This document shows positions 11,757-24,300 of a stretch of DNA of 64,000 nt, piece after piece. The DNA lies in NCBI RefSeq assembly GCF_000213175.1, contig NW_009799100.1, forward strand, positions 4,549,678 to 4,613,677, written 5' to 3'. Source of the stretch: Neurospora tetrasperma FGSC 2508. Its lineage: Eukaryota; Ascomycota; Sordariomycetes; Sordariales; Sordariaceae. Below the pieces are notes generated by a model, which saw nothing but the letters and a program-made list of their open reading frames with translations, ran no database searches and was not told where the DNA came from. The position numbers and the translations under genes were made by a program. Position 1 is the first letter of the stretch; each line of letters starts with the position of its first letter.

Positions 11757-13759
11757 GATTTGGGCGCCCCGGAAGATGATGATTGGCGGGGAAGGAAGTG
11801 CCCGTTTGCTCTGTCCTCGTCGTCGACGTCGCTCTAGGGAAAGGACGACTTGACCATTGTTCCTCCTGGTCCTTTCTTTCCTTTCTTTTCCCGGCTGCGG
11901 TTTTACCTTTCGTGTTTCCAGATGCCAATCGGTTTGTTCTCACCAGTTCGCCGTTTGTCCCAGATGACGGAACGCTCACTGTCTCTGATCTCCAAGTACG
12001 AAGGTTGAATTGCTCCGCCAAATGTTGGGGTCCCCACTTCTTTCCCCTTCTCGAAGGCAGCGACCGACAATCTGGAATGCAGAGACGGGGAGTTGGAATG
12101 GAGAACGAAACGTGGAGTTTTGGTGATAAGCGCAGACTAAAACCTGACCTCGCTGCAGGTACTGGAATTTCCCCCGCAGAATGCGGCAGCTTGCTTGCTT
12201 TTCCGCGTTACTTGATGTGCAGTGCTGGTACTGTAGTGCGAGCGATGATGATGGGACGAAAAAGGAGTTTTGCAGCGGCCCTTCTTCGTAAGGCTGAATG
12301 AACGTCAAGTCAAAGTGAAGTCAGGGTCGATGATACATTCACCCGTCAACCAGTTAGAACTGAAGAGGGAAGGACCCTTGCCTGCCTCGACCGATCCGAT
12401 TGCACGGCAGCGATGGCCCCAAGACACAGACCCAGACCGCACAACAAGGAGGCTCCGGAACAACAAGCGGCGGCGGCAATTGGAGTGAGAAGAATGAGGG
12501 CAATGTTACGGTGTGAGAAAATAGAACTGATTGGAACTATCTACTAAAAATTCCCGGTCAACAATTCGTCTCAGGGACCTTGGCCGCCCTTCTTCGAACG
12601 GACTTTCTTTACCACCGTGAGGAAGCCAGCCAGGTCCCAGTGGAGTTGACGGTTGAAAGCAGGGAGGCTGGTAAAGCCGGGCTGGGCGGCGCCGCGGTTG
12701 GGGAGGAGGAGGGTGTGGAGTGTGGGGAGGGGGTGTTCCTAGCTCTCCTGCTGCAGGTCTGCTTGCGCGCGCAGACATCAGAGATCATGATCCTGCCAAA
12801 TCAACAATGACCGAATACGCCCCTCCCATTGGTCAGTTTTCCGCGATGGGAGGCTCAGGGAGGGGCTGTGCAAGTGAGATGTTCAGGGCGCGCCCAGTCC
12901 ACACCAGTCTCGTCGTCGAATCCAGAAATCCGTCGCAATTGCATTCGAGTCCCATTGATGCGCGCGCGGTGGAGTTGGTTTTCTACTGTACACCGGGCGG
13001 CTGGGATGGAGATAGTTGGCAGGGAAACAAATAGTGGGACAAGGTAAGCTTATCGCTGGGATCACCAACGTGAAAATAAACAAAGAAAATGGTGGGGGTG
13101 GGTCGAAACACAGGACTAAGAGGGGCGTGAACTGTAAGAGGATGGGAGTGGGGCCATGAAACAAACATTCGTTGAAAGCTGGACATTGTCATATTCCGCT
13201 TTCGTCCTCGTCACTTCCCTCCCATGTTGATCAGTGTCAGTCAGGATCTGGGTCGAACTGTAAGGGCATCACACTGTATGGACTTGCGATGATCCAGGCC
13301 GTCAGCTGCCCGCGCAACACCAAAGTCGACTCCCTAGTAACACACGAGACAAAACCGACGGCCGTTCTCAAACCGAGTAACATGAGGAAAAGTACGATTC
13401 ATATCTTCATGAGACACGTCTTTCACCCGCGGGGAGATGATGGCAGCGTACGAGACCACAACTGTGGCTGTGACAAGTGTTACACCTCCCAGATGATGAC
13501 CTGGGACAAGGGAAGAGGACAAGGGAAGAAACGAAATGATTTCAGCTTCGTCTTACGTTTGAATCAACCAGAAACAATATCCATCAAGCCAGAAGATGCA
13601 CCATCTTGTTAAGGTAAATCCGTTGTTACATACTTAACCGAGAATACAGACATACACTTTACCCTTGACCAAGCCAACTCCGAACAGAAAGAAATAGTAC
13701 CGCAAAAGTCAACAAACATGTACCACCTCCAACTCCATTACAGCCGCCAAAGGAGACAT
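11757..13759. other. Intergenic region
   Basis: This holds the 5' flank of the kelch gene (pyrimidine/purine tracts near 11860-11900) and the 3' flank of the coiled-coil gene. Open frames here are short and mutually overlapping without motifs. No RNA gene was recognised. Confidence 0.55.
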
Positions 13760-15517
13760 CTACTCGCCCCAACTCACATTCATATCAAATTCCGCATCCG
13801 AGGCTTCATCCACAGCCAGCATCAAGCTATCCCTCTGCTTCGTCAACTTGGACACCTTACTCTGCATCTCCTTCTTCCTCTCCTTCAACTCCCTCACCAA
13901 CCTCTCCGCCTTCTCCGCCCTCTTCCGCAACGTCTCCGCCTCCTTCTTTGCCTCCACCTCCCCTTTACCCAGCCCATTCAACAAGGCATCCCTCGTGTGT
14001 GACAGCCTCTCCATCTCCGCTTTCAGGGTACGGATCTGCTCCTTTTGGGATCCCATCTCGGAGTGCAAGTCCAGATTCTCCTGCTGGATCTTGCTCGCCT
14101 CGCGCAGCTTGCGGTTGTACTTCATCTCCAGCTCGGACGCGCGCGGCGGGTAGCGCGGCTGCACCGTCGCCATGATGGTCGGCTGGGTTTCCAGCAGGCG
14201 CGTGTGCTCCACGCCCGGGTGGACAGCGTGGGCGGGCACGACGAAGAGGACGCTCCTGCCTGAGTTGGCGAGGCGGTAGTACCGCGTGGTGACGTCCACT
14301 TGCACGATCCCCCGGCTGAAGTAGGCGCCGATGAGGTCTCCGTCGACTTTTTCCATTTGGTCGAAGAGGCTGTTGTTGTTGTTGTTGTCGTCGGTGCCGT
14401 TGTCAGCGCCGGCACCCGTCTGTGGGTTCTTGTGCCACATTTCTTCTCCGACCGCGCCATTTTTGCGCCAGACTCGCTCCTTGGCCTGCAGGACCGCCTC
14501 GCGCTTGTCGAGCAGGCTGTGGATGTACTCGTAAACGTCCTCCCCGGAGTTGACGAGGATGTACTGGTCCTGTGGATAGGCCACCACCCGGCCCGTCCGG
14601 CCGTCGGGCCCCAGCTTGCTGAGCACCTGGTGCGGAATGGCTGCTTCGCCGGCCAGCGCGTCGAGCGCGTTGCCGTAGCTGCGCTCGAGCTCGTGCATGC
14701 GCGCGACGAGGTGCTGCGTGAAGAGAAGCCATTGGCCGAGCAAGGTGGTGCGCGCGTGTTGGAGCTCTTCGGTGTCATGGGCCGCGTCGGTGGGGAGCAC
14801 GCTCAGCAAACCGCCGGTGGCAGTGTACTCGTGGTCGAGGCGCTCCAGGCAGGAATTGGTGTGAATAAGCAGATTTTGGAGATTGGAGTAGGGGCGAAGT
14901 TCCCTTGGCTGGTTTTCCTGGCCGGTAGTGGTATTGGAAGTTACGGGGGGCGAATAGTGCTGGATCTGAGTCAAGGGGCAGTGGTAATCGGTGCCGTACA
15001 CCTCATTGCGCCCACGGACTTCGTTGATCAACGAGACAAGGGGCTTGTGGTGGTAGATATCGTCAGTGTGGTAAGGTGTGCGAAGGTCGTTGAGGAAATC
15101 GAAAGCTGAGTTCAGTTCGAACTTCATGGCGAGATCGTCGTCGGCCGATGAGGCACTGGTCGTACCCTTACCCTTGGAACCTCCCTGGGCAAAGTCGCTA
15201 CTGGCAAAAGGAGCGCCATCAACTTGAATCTCGGCGACCTTGACGTCTGGCTGCAGCAATTGGATGAGGGCGCAGAGAGATTGGGCATGTTGCTTCAATG
15301 CAAGGAGAGTGGGCGGAATGCCATGCGTGGAGAGATAGCCACAGTTTATATGGCGGAGTAGCTCGCTCTTGACGTCCTCATCGTTGATTCGTGACCACTG
15401 CGACATGTAGGGAAGCGCATAGTCTGTTGCTTTGACGTAGCCCTTTAGTCCTCGGTTTTCATCGTGTTCGTGGTCCGCCAAATGAGCGGCCACAATCTTT
15501 CGTCCTGGTGGTGTCAT
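13760..15517 (-). CDS. Conserved-looking coiled-coil protein of unknown function
   Basis: Single exon, 585 residues, ATG at 15517. I do not recognise the family. Residues 1-120 are a helical, non-repetitive segment (GYLSTHGIPPTLLALKQH). A short low-complexity linker (KGKGTTSASS) and a globular-looking middle follow, with NEVRGRNEVYGTDYHCP and EDVYEYIHSLLDKREAV. An Asn run encoded by AAC/GTT trinucleotides sits in a poorly conserved insert. The last 125 residues (about 461-570) form a long charged heptad region, KYNRKLREASKIQQEN to LKERKKEMQSK, which is a strong coiled coil. There is no signal peptide or membrane helix, so it is probably cytosolic. The mix of ordered domain and coiled coil suggests an adaptor or scaffold; that is inference only. 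Confidence 0.85.
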   Translation of the reverse strand: MTPPGRKIVAAHLADHEHDENRGLKGYVKATDYALPYMSQWSRINDEDVKSELLRHINCGYLSTHGIPPTLLALKQHAQSLCALIQLLQPDVKVAEIQVDGAPFASSDFAQGGSKGKGTTSASSADDDLAMKFELNSAFDFLNDLRTPYHTDDIYHHKPLVSLINEVRGRNEVYGTDYHCPLTQIQHYSPPVTSNTTTGQENQPRELRPYSNLQNLLIHTNSCLERLDHEYTATGGLLSVLPTDAAHDTEELQHARTTLLGQWLLFTQHLVARMHELERSYGNALDALAGEAAIPHQVLSKLGPDGRTGRVVAYPQDQYILVNSGEDVYEYIHSLLDKREAVLQAKERVWRKNGAVGEEMWHKNPQTGAGADNGTDDNNNNNSLFDQMEKVDGDLIGAYFSRGIVQVDVTTRYYRLANSGRSVLFVVPAHAVHPGVEHTRLLETQPTIMATVQPRYPPRASELEMKYNRKLREASKIQQENLDLHSEMGSQKEQIRTLKAEMERLSHTRDALLNGLGKGEVEAKKEAETLRKRAEKAERLVRELKERKKEMQSKVSKLTKQRDSLMLAVDEASDAEFDMNVSWGE

Positions 15518-18500
15518 GGTGTTGGAAGGTTGGTGATGTTGATTCTGGTCGCGATGAGGACTGGCTCTCTTTGCTTGGCCGTCTGAATGGTGACAAAGTT
15601 GAAGTTGAACAACAGGTTTCTTCTAAAAAGGCGATTACCTCCTACCATAAGTTGTGCCTTTTCTTCCATTGGCATTGAGATGGTTCATTGTCTCCTCGGC
15701 CATACAAGCCAACAAAGAGCCGCAGTCCTTTGCAACGTCAACGAGGCATTGTCTGGCAGAGCTAGCCGATGCCAAATGCAGCTGTAACAAAGAAAGTGGA
15801 AACGGAGCTGTAAAGAATAAAGGCGACGGAAACAGCAGAGAAGCTTGCCATCATGTGCTTTGTTAGTGCTCAAGGAGCCGGATCGGTGAGTTATGTAAGG
15901 GATACACTCGAACTCCGTGAGGTGCGCAGGCCCGTTACCAAATCAACCACATCGTTATTCCGGATAACTTTCACAAGGTAATTCCTATGTGGTTTCCTCG
16001 ACATAGCGACCCGTCTGTTCCATACTGTAGTGCGTGGACTTGCTCAGGAGGTCGAGATGCTTGTGCCACTTTCACTTTGCCGTTGTTCAAGTGCAATTCT
16101 AAACGCCGTTTGACATCTTTTGAGACATCTCTTCATGGTCAGTCATCTCGGTGTAACCTACTATCGAATCTTGAGGGATGTTGATCCTCTAGTGTGACCG
16201 CTCGCGAGCTTTGGGGGACTGTAACACAGTCATGAGGCCTCCTCAACATTGACACAACTGTTGAGCACTCTGACCAGTCTGGCTCGAATCCCGATTCCTG
16301 AGCACCAAGGCGATGTGAGATATTCCATAATAATGGCATAACCGCAGGCTGTTGTCGTAAAGCACTCGTCGTCGAGAGTCTTGTGTCAAAACCGTCCGTG
16401 TGGCTTCAGGATCTTGAAGGTGTTGAGACCGAGTGCCGCGGACATGTCGCCGGCCTCATTCGCTAGAAAGGAATCGTGTCCGTGTGTTTGCTTTGCGATG
16501 AGAACTCCCGAGCCATCGGTTCAAAGGATCCGAAAGCGGGACCCATAACCACGAGGTAGGTAGGTAATCTTAAAAGCTGTGGAGCTTGGATTTGCGCACG
16601 CTTCTGGGCTTGACCGGCTCACATGTACACACTTGTCGCATTCCTTGTTGCAGGGCCACGTCATGCTGTGCAGGGAAAGAGTGGAAGTTCGGAAATGATA
16701 AACACAAGATGGCAAATCCGTCGCCTCCCAGACAAAAAGTTGAATGTCCCCTCAGCTACCATGCGCAAGCTGTTTTGGCGGTCCATCGTAGTCTGGATGA
16801 CTTTTCAGTGAGAAATCTATCGCGATACGGACAAATCATGTGAGACTGAAGAAAAAAACCAAGCAGAGAGTTCAATACCCGGGCAATTTCTTTGCCGTGT
16901 CATCCAGTGGCTTTTGACGCGGTCGTGCATGCCCCCAATCGACCATCACAGCTGAAAGCTGCAGTAGCGCGGGGTGCGGAAGTGGAGCCCTCTGCCTAGT
17001 GCACAATTTGAATTGGAAGACCAATCTTGTCCAATCACGAGTCGGCATATCATCCAATTTAGTGTAGCGTACTATGTACTGTGTACATTGACCCTTCTCC
17101 GGGCCTCCTCTGATTCTCATCAGATGTACACTATAGTAGTAGTGTGCACTAACACTAAATGGAAGACATTGACGGTGACCGTCGTCGACGGCAGCGGCGG
17201 GAGATACTTCATCTCTACGGTATCGGTGAGTGGGTTGTGGCCTTGTCCCGGATGATTGCCCTTCGGGTTGACAAAGATTGACAGAGCCCAGACAGTCGGT
17301 TCTGAAACAGATGTTCATCGACATGGTCGCTGGCGCACCCTTGTTTCGGAAACACTGGTTGCACATCACTCTTTCACTATGGCTCCGACGTAATAGGCTA
17401 GCAGTGACAAGAGGTTGATGAGAGAAGCGCTCACGGCTTTCGGCACCCCGATGATGAGAACCAATCTTGGAATGACGGAAAGCGCCGCCCGTTTCAATGT
17501 CGGTCGGGCGCTACTTATCATTTCTACTCTCATCAGTCAGTGTCGTTGTGGTGGTAGTCATTCGCCGTCATCTGAAAGTATACGGTAGTTGGATGCAGCC
17601 AAGTACCATAGTATGTATCCTACGCGGTGAGTTAGTATTTGCTGTCTTGACCTCCGTCAGAGGCTGAAAAGGAAGATGAGCGCAGGCTCAGTCAGGTTGG
17701 CATGGGTCAGTGGGACTGAGTGCGATGGCAGTGAATTTGCTAGTGGCAGGATCTCAGGTCGGGTTTCACGATTGCGGTGATCTAGACCGTGCCTGCCATC
17801 CCTACTCAACGGTGGACACTGCCAAGTACCGGGGCTGCCTTAGCCAATTATGAGCGGTTTCTTGCGCCATACGCCCCACATCGTCCGAACTTGATCAAGT
17901 CGGCGGGAAGGAATGAAAGCAATATTAGGTACTATGTGTGTACTGCGTGCAGATTTCCATCGCGCGCGTTGCGTCATTGGAGATGTCACCCTCCTCTTGG
18001 ATTTTCTTTGGCGACTACGTAAAACTTGATCATGGCAAGAGCTTGAGGCTATGCTATGACAGAAGGCGCACACAAAGAAGAAACGGGAAACGATGGCCTA
18101 GGTAGCTTGAATATCAAAGCTTGGCTTCATCATTGGGCGTCCGACGATTTTCTTATGTTGGTTGATAGGGTCCAAGCTCCTTCCTCGTTTGCTCCCTTGG
18201 ATCATGAACACCTTCCGTTTCGCTTCACCAAGTGGGTATTTTGGCAGTCCTTGTCGATTCCCCTTACATTGCCGTGGAACATTGAAGACACCGTACGGCG
18301 CACATATTGCGTTGCCTTGCTTCAGTTTTTTGCGCTTGCGTGTGCAAAAGTTGCGCACTCGTCACCCAATTCTTTCCTACCGACGACCTTAATCAACAAC
18401 GCGAGTCACACAACAAACGAGACAAGCTAAGACGAAGCCAAGCACGGCAGTCTCAAAACACCCCCGGTTCAAGAAATAGCGTGAGTCCATTCCTCCACCA

Positions 18501-19104
18501 CCTCTCGTTGCTTTCAATTTGCACTTATCCACATGGCCGCCCCCCTGCCATCTCCAGCGTCTCCTTTCCGTTTTTCATTCAAAAAGGTCAGATCTCACCC
18601 GCCAGGGACACTCGAAAGCTGATCTCTGGAATCTGGAATCAGGGTATCAAGGTACCACTGCCGGAGGTAGCTATCCAGAAAGATACACGGGTGCAACCTT
18701 CTTGACCACCCAGAAGCTGCCCTGTCCTGGTTCCTTGCTTCTTCTACCGTGGTGGCCTGCAACCTAACGACGTAAATGCCCAGCCCTCCTCCCTTCATGT
18801 TCTCCTCCTCCCCTGGTCATCACATCACTCTCCCGCCACCCTCACTTTTTATCTGCTGCTTGTCTTTTCCTTCCATTCTTTCGTCTTCACTTTTCATCCA
18901 CATGGCCCTTCTTCTAACAACTCGAGTTGCAGTGGCCCAACCCTCCTCAACCCTACCTAGTCCCAGCTCCCTCTGCTGGTGAGCTTGGCGTCAGCAACAA
19001 CTGAGCACACCGAACTCGAATACCGACTATTTGACCCACCAGATTGAGGAAACGAAATACCTACATTAATAGTTTAAAGCGGGTTATCCTGCGAAACCGC
19101 CAAA
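15518..19104. other. Intergenic region, divergent promoters
   Basis: 3.6 kb lies between the divergently transcribed coiled-coil gene and the CSC1-like gene. It contains a GGTAGGTAGGTAA word near 16555-16566 and a TGTACACTA...AGTGTGCACTA inverted motif at about 17125-17155. Pyrimidine-rich DNA at 18780-18960 upstream of the CSC1-like start is typical of fungal core promoters and 5' leaders. I find no supported gene. Confidence 0.55.
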
Positions 19105-21945
19105 ATGAGCGACATACCTAGTAACACCTCCAACACGGATGAGGCCAAGGAGCCAGTATCGCTGTCGGGTAGGTACATAAATAAAGAAACGATAAAAGGA
19201 AATGTCTAGAATATGGGCAGTGAAACTGACTGTGAATCAATGTAGGCATGATTGTGACCTTGGTCCCGATCCTCATCACATCCGCAATCTACATAGCGAT
19301 TTTCTTGGTTTTGCGCAAGAGCAACCGAAGATACTATGCTCCCAGAACCTACCTAGGCAGTCTGCGAGAAAATGAACGATCACCAAGCTTATCAAGTGGC
19401 CTTTTCAGCTGGGTCAAAGATTTCTGGAAGATACCCGACGTTTACGCCCTTCAGCACCAGTCGCTCGACGCATACCTGTACATCCGCTACTTGCGCATGG
19501 CCGTCACCATCTGCTTCGTCGGTTGTTGCATCACCTGGCCCGTCCTTTTCCCCGTCAACGCCACCGGCGGTAACGGCTTGAAACAGCTGGACATCTTGAC
19601 TTACGGCAACATCAACCGCGAGACACAATACAACCGCTACTATGCCCACGTTTTTATTAGCTGGATCTTTTTCGGTTTCGTCATGTACCTCATCATGCGA
19701 GAGTGCATCTTCTACATCAACCTTCGCCAGGCCTTTCTCATCAGTCCTCTTTACTCCCAACGCATATCGTCCCGTACTGTCCTCTTTACTTCGGTCCCAG
19801 AACCCTACCTCGACGAGCAAAGGTTGCGCAAGGTCTTTGGCGCCTCGGTCAAGAATGTGTGGATCACAAGCGAAACCAAGGAAGTCGACGAACTGGTCGA
19901 GGAGCGCGACAAGGTTGCCATGCGCCTCGAAAAGGCTGAGGTCAAGCTGATCAAGCTTGCCAACAAGATCCGCCGAAAGGCCATGAGCAAAGGTGATGTC
20001 AACGACGTTGACAAGCAGGCCCCCCTGGATGCCGAGTCCGGTAGCATTGCGGCCCGCTGGATCCCTAGGAACAAGCGCCCGACTCACCGTCTTGGACCCT
20101 TGGGCCTGATCGGCAAGAAGGTCGACACGATCGACTGGTGTCGCGAGGAGCTTACGCGTCTCATTCCCGAGGCTGAGGCAGCTCAGCACAAGTACCGCGA
20201 TGGAGCCTTCAAGAAGGTCCCCGGCGTTTTCATTGAGTTCAGGACCCAGGCCGATGCTGAAGGAGCTGCCCAGATCCTGGCCCATCACCGGGGACTGCAC
20301 ATGACGCCCAAGTACATCGGTATCCGTCCCAATGAGATTGTGTGGAAGTCGCTAGCCATTCCTTGGTGGCAGCGTGTCATTCGTCGCTATGCCGTCTATG
20401 CCTTCATTACCGCCATGATTATCTTTTGGGCCATTCCTGTGGGTGTTGTTGGCATCATCAGCAACGTCAACTACCTTAAGACTATCTCATTCCTGACATG
20501 GCTCAACGATATCCCCGGCTTCATCTTGGGCGCTGTTACCGGTTTGCTGCCCTCCGTCGCTCTTTCCATCCTCATGTCTTTGGTCCCGGTCGTCATCCGT
20601 ATCTGTGCCAAGCTCTCCGGCGAGCCCTCGCTCTCCCGAGTCGAGCTGTTTACTCAGCACGCTTACTTCGCTTTCCAGGTGATCCAGGTGTTTTTGGTGG
20701 CTACTGTCGCCTCATCTGCCACTGCCGTCGCGAAGCAAATTGCCGACAATCCGGGCTCGGTGACGAAGCTCCTTTCCGAAAACTTGCCAAAGTCTTCCAA
20801 CTTCTACATTTCCTATTTCATCGTACAGGGCTTGAGCATTGCGACTTCGGTCTTGACGCAGGTAGTCGGCTTTTTCGTCTTCAACCTTCTGTACAAGTTC
20901 CTTGCCAATACCCCTCGTGCTCTTTACACCAAGTGGGCGAACCTAAGTGCCATTTCCTGGGGTAGCACCATGCCAGTCTATACCAACATTGTGGTCATCG
21001 GTTAGTTTTCCCTGCCCCCTCCACCATACATGCACCTCACTAACTCAATTTACAGCCATTGCGTACGCGACTATTGCTCCTCTTATGCTGGGCTGGGCTA
21101 CGGTCGCTATGGGTTTGTTCTATCTCGCCTGGCGCTACAATGTCCTGTTTGTCACGGACACTCAGATCGATACGCGAGGCCTCATTTACCCTCGTGCCAT
21201 CAAGCAGCTCTACACTGGCATCTACCTGGCTGAAATTTGCATGATTGGCCTCTTCGGTGCCTCTGTTGCCCCCGGCCCGCTTGTCCTGATGGTCATCTTC
21301 CTCATCTTCACTATCCTCTTCCACATGAGCATGAACGCTGCCCTCAACCCGTTATTGTATAATCTTCCTCTTACTCTCCTTGCGGAGGAGGAGGGCCCTC
21401 TGCTCGACACTCCCGTTGACTCGCATACCGCCGAGAACGGGCTTGGTGGCGAATTGCGCAATGGCGTTAGCCCGACAACTGGCGCTAACTATACCGAGAA
21501 GGTTCCGTCGAACGGTACCAACGGTGCACAGAGCCGCGCGGAAGATCCTATTCTTGGTGCGAAGGAAGCCCTTGATGCTTCGAGGCACCAGCCCAACCAC
21601 GTGACGGGCAAGAAACCCAACTTCTTGGTCAAATTCCTCAAGCCTTGGATCTACTCCGACTACGACACCCTGCGGGCTTTCCTCCCTAGGGGTGTCCAGC
21701 TCGATCCGTACACCGAAGAGGTTGAAAGAGATGCGTACTGCCCGCCCAACGTCACGTCGGATGTACCGCTTCTTTGGATCCCCAGCGATGCCAATGGTGC
21801 CGGTGTGTCTCGCCAGGAGGTTGAGCACACAAGCCGAGTCGTCGCCATCACGGATGAGGGCTGCGAGTTGGATGAGAAGGGACACTTGGTTTGGGATCGG
21901 GAGGGAACTAGGCCTCCTATTTGGGAGGAGAAGATCTACTACTAA
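19105..21945 (+). CDS. DUF221 family (CSC1/RSN1, OSCA/TMEM63-type) calcium-permeable channel-like membrane protein
   Basis: Predicted 902 residues from three exons: 19105-19168, 19246-21000 and 21056-21945. The introns are 77 nt (GTAGGT...GTAG) and 55 nt (GTTAGT...CTAACT...ACAG). Exon 1 encodes MSDIPSNTSNTDEAKEPVSLS, and the first membrane helix follows (MIVTLVPILITSAIYIAIFL). Two more N-terminal helices lie around YLRMAVTICFVGCCITWPVL and FISWIFFGFVMYLIM. Next comes the cytosolic domain with SRTVLFTSVPEPYLDEQRL and GVFIEFRTQADAEGAAQ, both hallmarks of the family, then the C-terminal multi-helix RSN1-type region (VYAFITAMIIFWAIPVGVVG, IAIAYATIAPLMLGW). The soluble C-terminal tail is about 190 residues. 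Family members are osmosensitive/mechanosensitive cation channels or lipid scramblase relatives in plasma or internal membranes. Which function applies here cannot be told from sequence. Confidence 0.93.
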
Positions 21946-22431
21946 AAGTAGATCCATTTTGTCCAACGCCTTTTGTTTGTTTCCTCGGTGGAGGCACGAT
22001 CAACCTAATAACCTGACGTTGCCCATGGTTTGGATTGGAACCTTGGTCTTTCGAACTCTTTATACCCGGCATACTGGCCTCCCTACCTAACGAGAAGTAA
22101 TTATTTTTCTCAACTGATTGTCTGTCATGGCCTTTGTCTTAATCATTATTCGACTATGGGGTTTTGTCTGTTGCAAGCTTGGAGTAAAACGATGGTCGGC
22201 ATTTGTCGCTAAAAAGAGATGATATCGATTCCGAATTGTTTACTTAATGAGATGTCATGAACCCGGGGGTTTAGAATACACCTACGCAGTATGGTCTCAA
22301 AGTGTTTCAATATAAGCTGATTGATACCCTGCTGCACGAAATGGTATATAACATAAAAATGCAAATTGCTCATGAAAATGATTCCTCCTCCACCTGAATG
22401 AACCAAACCAGCCGGCTAGCCCCCTTCGGGC
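21946..22431. other. Convergent 3' intergenic spacer
   Basis: 486 bp lies between the stop codons of two convergent membrane-protein genes. It should contain both 3' UTRs. It is AT-richer than the flanking coding DNA, and no further gene is seen. Confidence 0.6.
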
Positions 22432-24300
22432 CTATCGATAGCCACCCTGACCTCCATACGGATATGGCGCATGCCTAACCAGTCCAACACTATCATCCTC
22501 GTCTCGTGGCCCAGGCAGAGGATCATAGTACCCGCTGCTCTGGTTTCTGTACATACCTGGTCCCCCATGATACGTCATCGTACCCCCACCGCTACCACCA
22601 GCGTTGCGGCCCTCATAATAATGATGCTCATCAACCGAAGCAGCAGACCCGCTTCGTCCTCGTCGTTCATACTCCGCCCTCGGCATCCCTCCGCCCGCAC
22701 CCAAATCCAAGCTATCAAAGCTTTCCGTCCTCACCGCATGGGCACCTCTATAACTCGTATCAGGTACGCGCCCATGCCCATCATGTCCATACACCACCCC
22801 ATGCGCATAATGGTGCTGATGCGCCTGCGCCGGCGCTTCCAAGTCCCCTACTGCTACTCCCGTCATTGTCAATGTCTCCTGTGGAAGATGTTGATGTTGA
22901 TGATGAATATCCACCTCGCTCATGGTCGTCATGGACGAGTCGCTGCTCTTTTGTCTCCCTCGGGTGCTGGCGCCCCGCAGAGGAATGCTGTTTCCCAGCG
23001 GGTGACTTTCCTTGTCCAGATGGAGATAACTCACGTCCCTCTCGCGCTTCTTGACGCCCACGAATAACCACCGGATGCCTCTGCCGAACCCCTTGACCAC
23101 GTCCCAGATGTTGATGGCGTCCCAGAGGGCGAGGATGCCCATGGGTCCTCCGTGTTTTGGGGCAGGGCCGGTGAAAGCCAAGTCGCCGCCGCCGCGGGCG
23201 GTGGTGTATGGTTTATAGGGGAATGCCCAGAGATGCAGGATGGCGAAACAGGCCATTTCGAAACAGAGGAGTAAAGAGGGGATGCCGACTTTGATGTCGG
23301 GATAGGCCAAGATGGAGTTGGGTTCGACGATGTGAATGGTTTCCGAGGTGGCTACCGAGATGGCGACGGATTGCCAGAAGGAGAGGAAGATGACAAGTTT
23401 GATGGCGAGGACTTTGAGGAAGGGTTTTTGGGGGGAGAGTTGCGGGGTGGAGCGCAACTGGACGTAGAATTGGATGAGGGCGTACATGGCGATGGTGACG
23501 GCGATGGATTGGATTGCTGTGATCTGTTTTTAAAGGGGAGTGGGTTAGATGACCAAGATAGAAGGTGCGAGAGAAGAGAGGGAGGGAAGACACGACATAC
23601 CCAAATATGCCCAAACATGGGCGAATTACTACTCTCGCAATACCGTCCATAATACTGACTCAAGACGGCCGCAACCGTCATGGCCACTCTCACAAAGCAG
23701 TAATGATAGACCCCAATCCAGATAATGTTAAACCATGTCAGCCCACTCCTCGGCGTCCTCCAGGGACCCTTCCTGTGCCCGCCACAGCACTTGGCCATCC
23801 AGTTCAGCGGGAACACCCAATCTTTAATAGGCTGCATCTCGCGGAAGTAGTCCTTTTGCAAATGCAAATCGGGCGCGATGTAGTGGCATATCAAGCTGAA
23901 GAAGGAGCTAATGGCGAAGGCCTCGTAGCAGTCGCTGATGACTTGGAAGTAGATGGCGTGGTAGTAGTAGCGTAAGGACAAAAAGGAGGAGCAGGCGTAG
24001 ATTGGGACCATGAATAAAATACGAATGATTTGCTTCTGCTCGTTGGGAACGGTGTAGTTGGTCGCGTGTCGCATGATCAGGTAGAAGCTCATAGCTATGG
24101 CTACCAGGGTCGAGGCGGCGGCGATTATGAGGGCGAGGGAGTGGAAGGTTAGGGGCCCGGCTATGGGACGTTCATCGCCAGGGTGGACTATGTGAACGTA
24201 GATGGGTTATTAGTGACTTGGTCTTCTGGAAAGGAATAGGTTCGAGACAGAACCTACTTCGTAATTCCTCCAACGTGGTGTTGCAGAATGAGGAACCCAT
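22432..24300 (-). CDS. DUF300 / organic solute transporter alpha (OSTA, TMEM184-like) membrane protein
   Basis: Predicted 573 residues from three exons: 24300-24258, 24187-23601 and 23523-22432. The introns are 70 nt (GTAGGT...CATAG) and 77 nt (GTATGT...ACAG), and the frame is kept across both. The protein starts MGSSFCNTTLEELRIHPGDE. Its multi-helix core contains IIRILFMVPIYACSSFLSL, YFQVISDCYEAFAISSFFSL, FGHIWITAIQSIAVTIAMY, KLVIFLSFWQ and VGIPSLLLCFEMACFAILH, which match the seven-helix OSTA/TMEM184 fold. The C-terminal ~240 residues are cytosolic, His/Gly/Ser-rich and low-complexity (for example VDIHHQHQHLPQE). Fungal and plant relatives localise to vacuolar or endosomal membranes; that location is inferred from the family. 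Transport substrate unknown. Confidence 0.92.

Noticed and set aside
16255-16310. GGCTCGAATCCCGATTCC, similar to a tRNA T-loop
   Set aside because: No pairing T stem, anticodon arm or acceptor stem could be drawn around it.
19392-20300. 302-codon antisense frame over the CSC1-like gene
   Set aside because: It is a shadow of strong codon bias in the sense gene, which has clear family motifs and splice sites.
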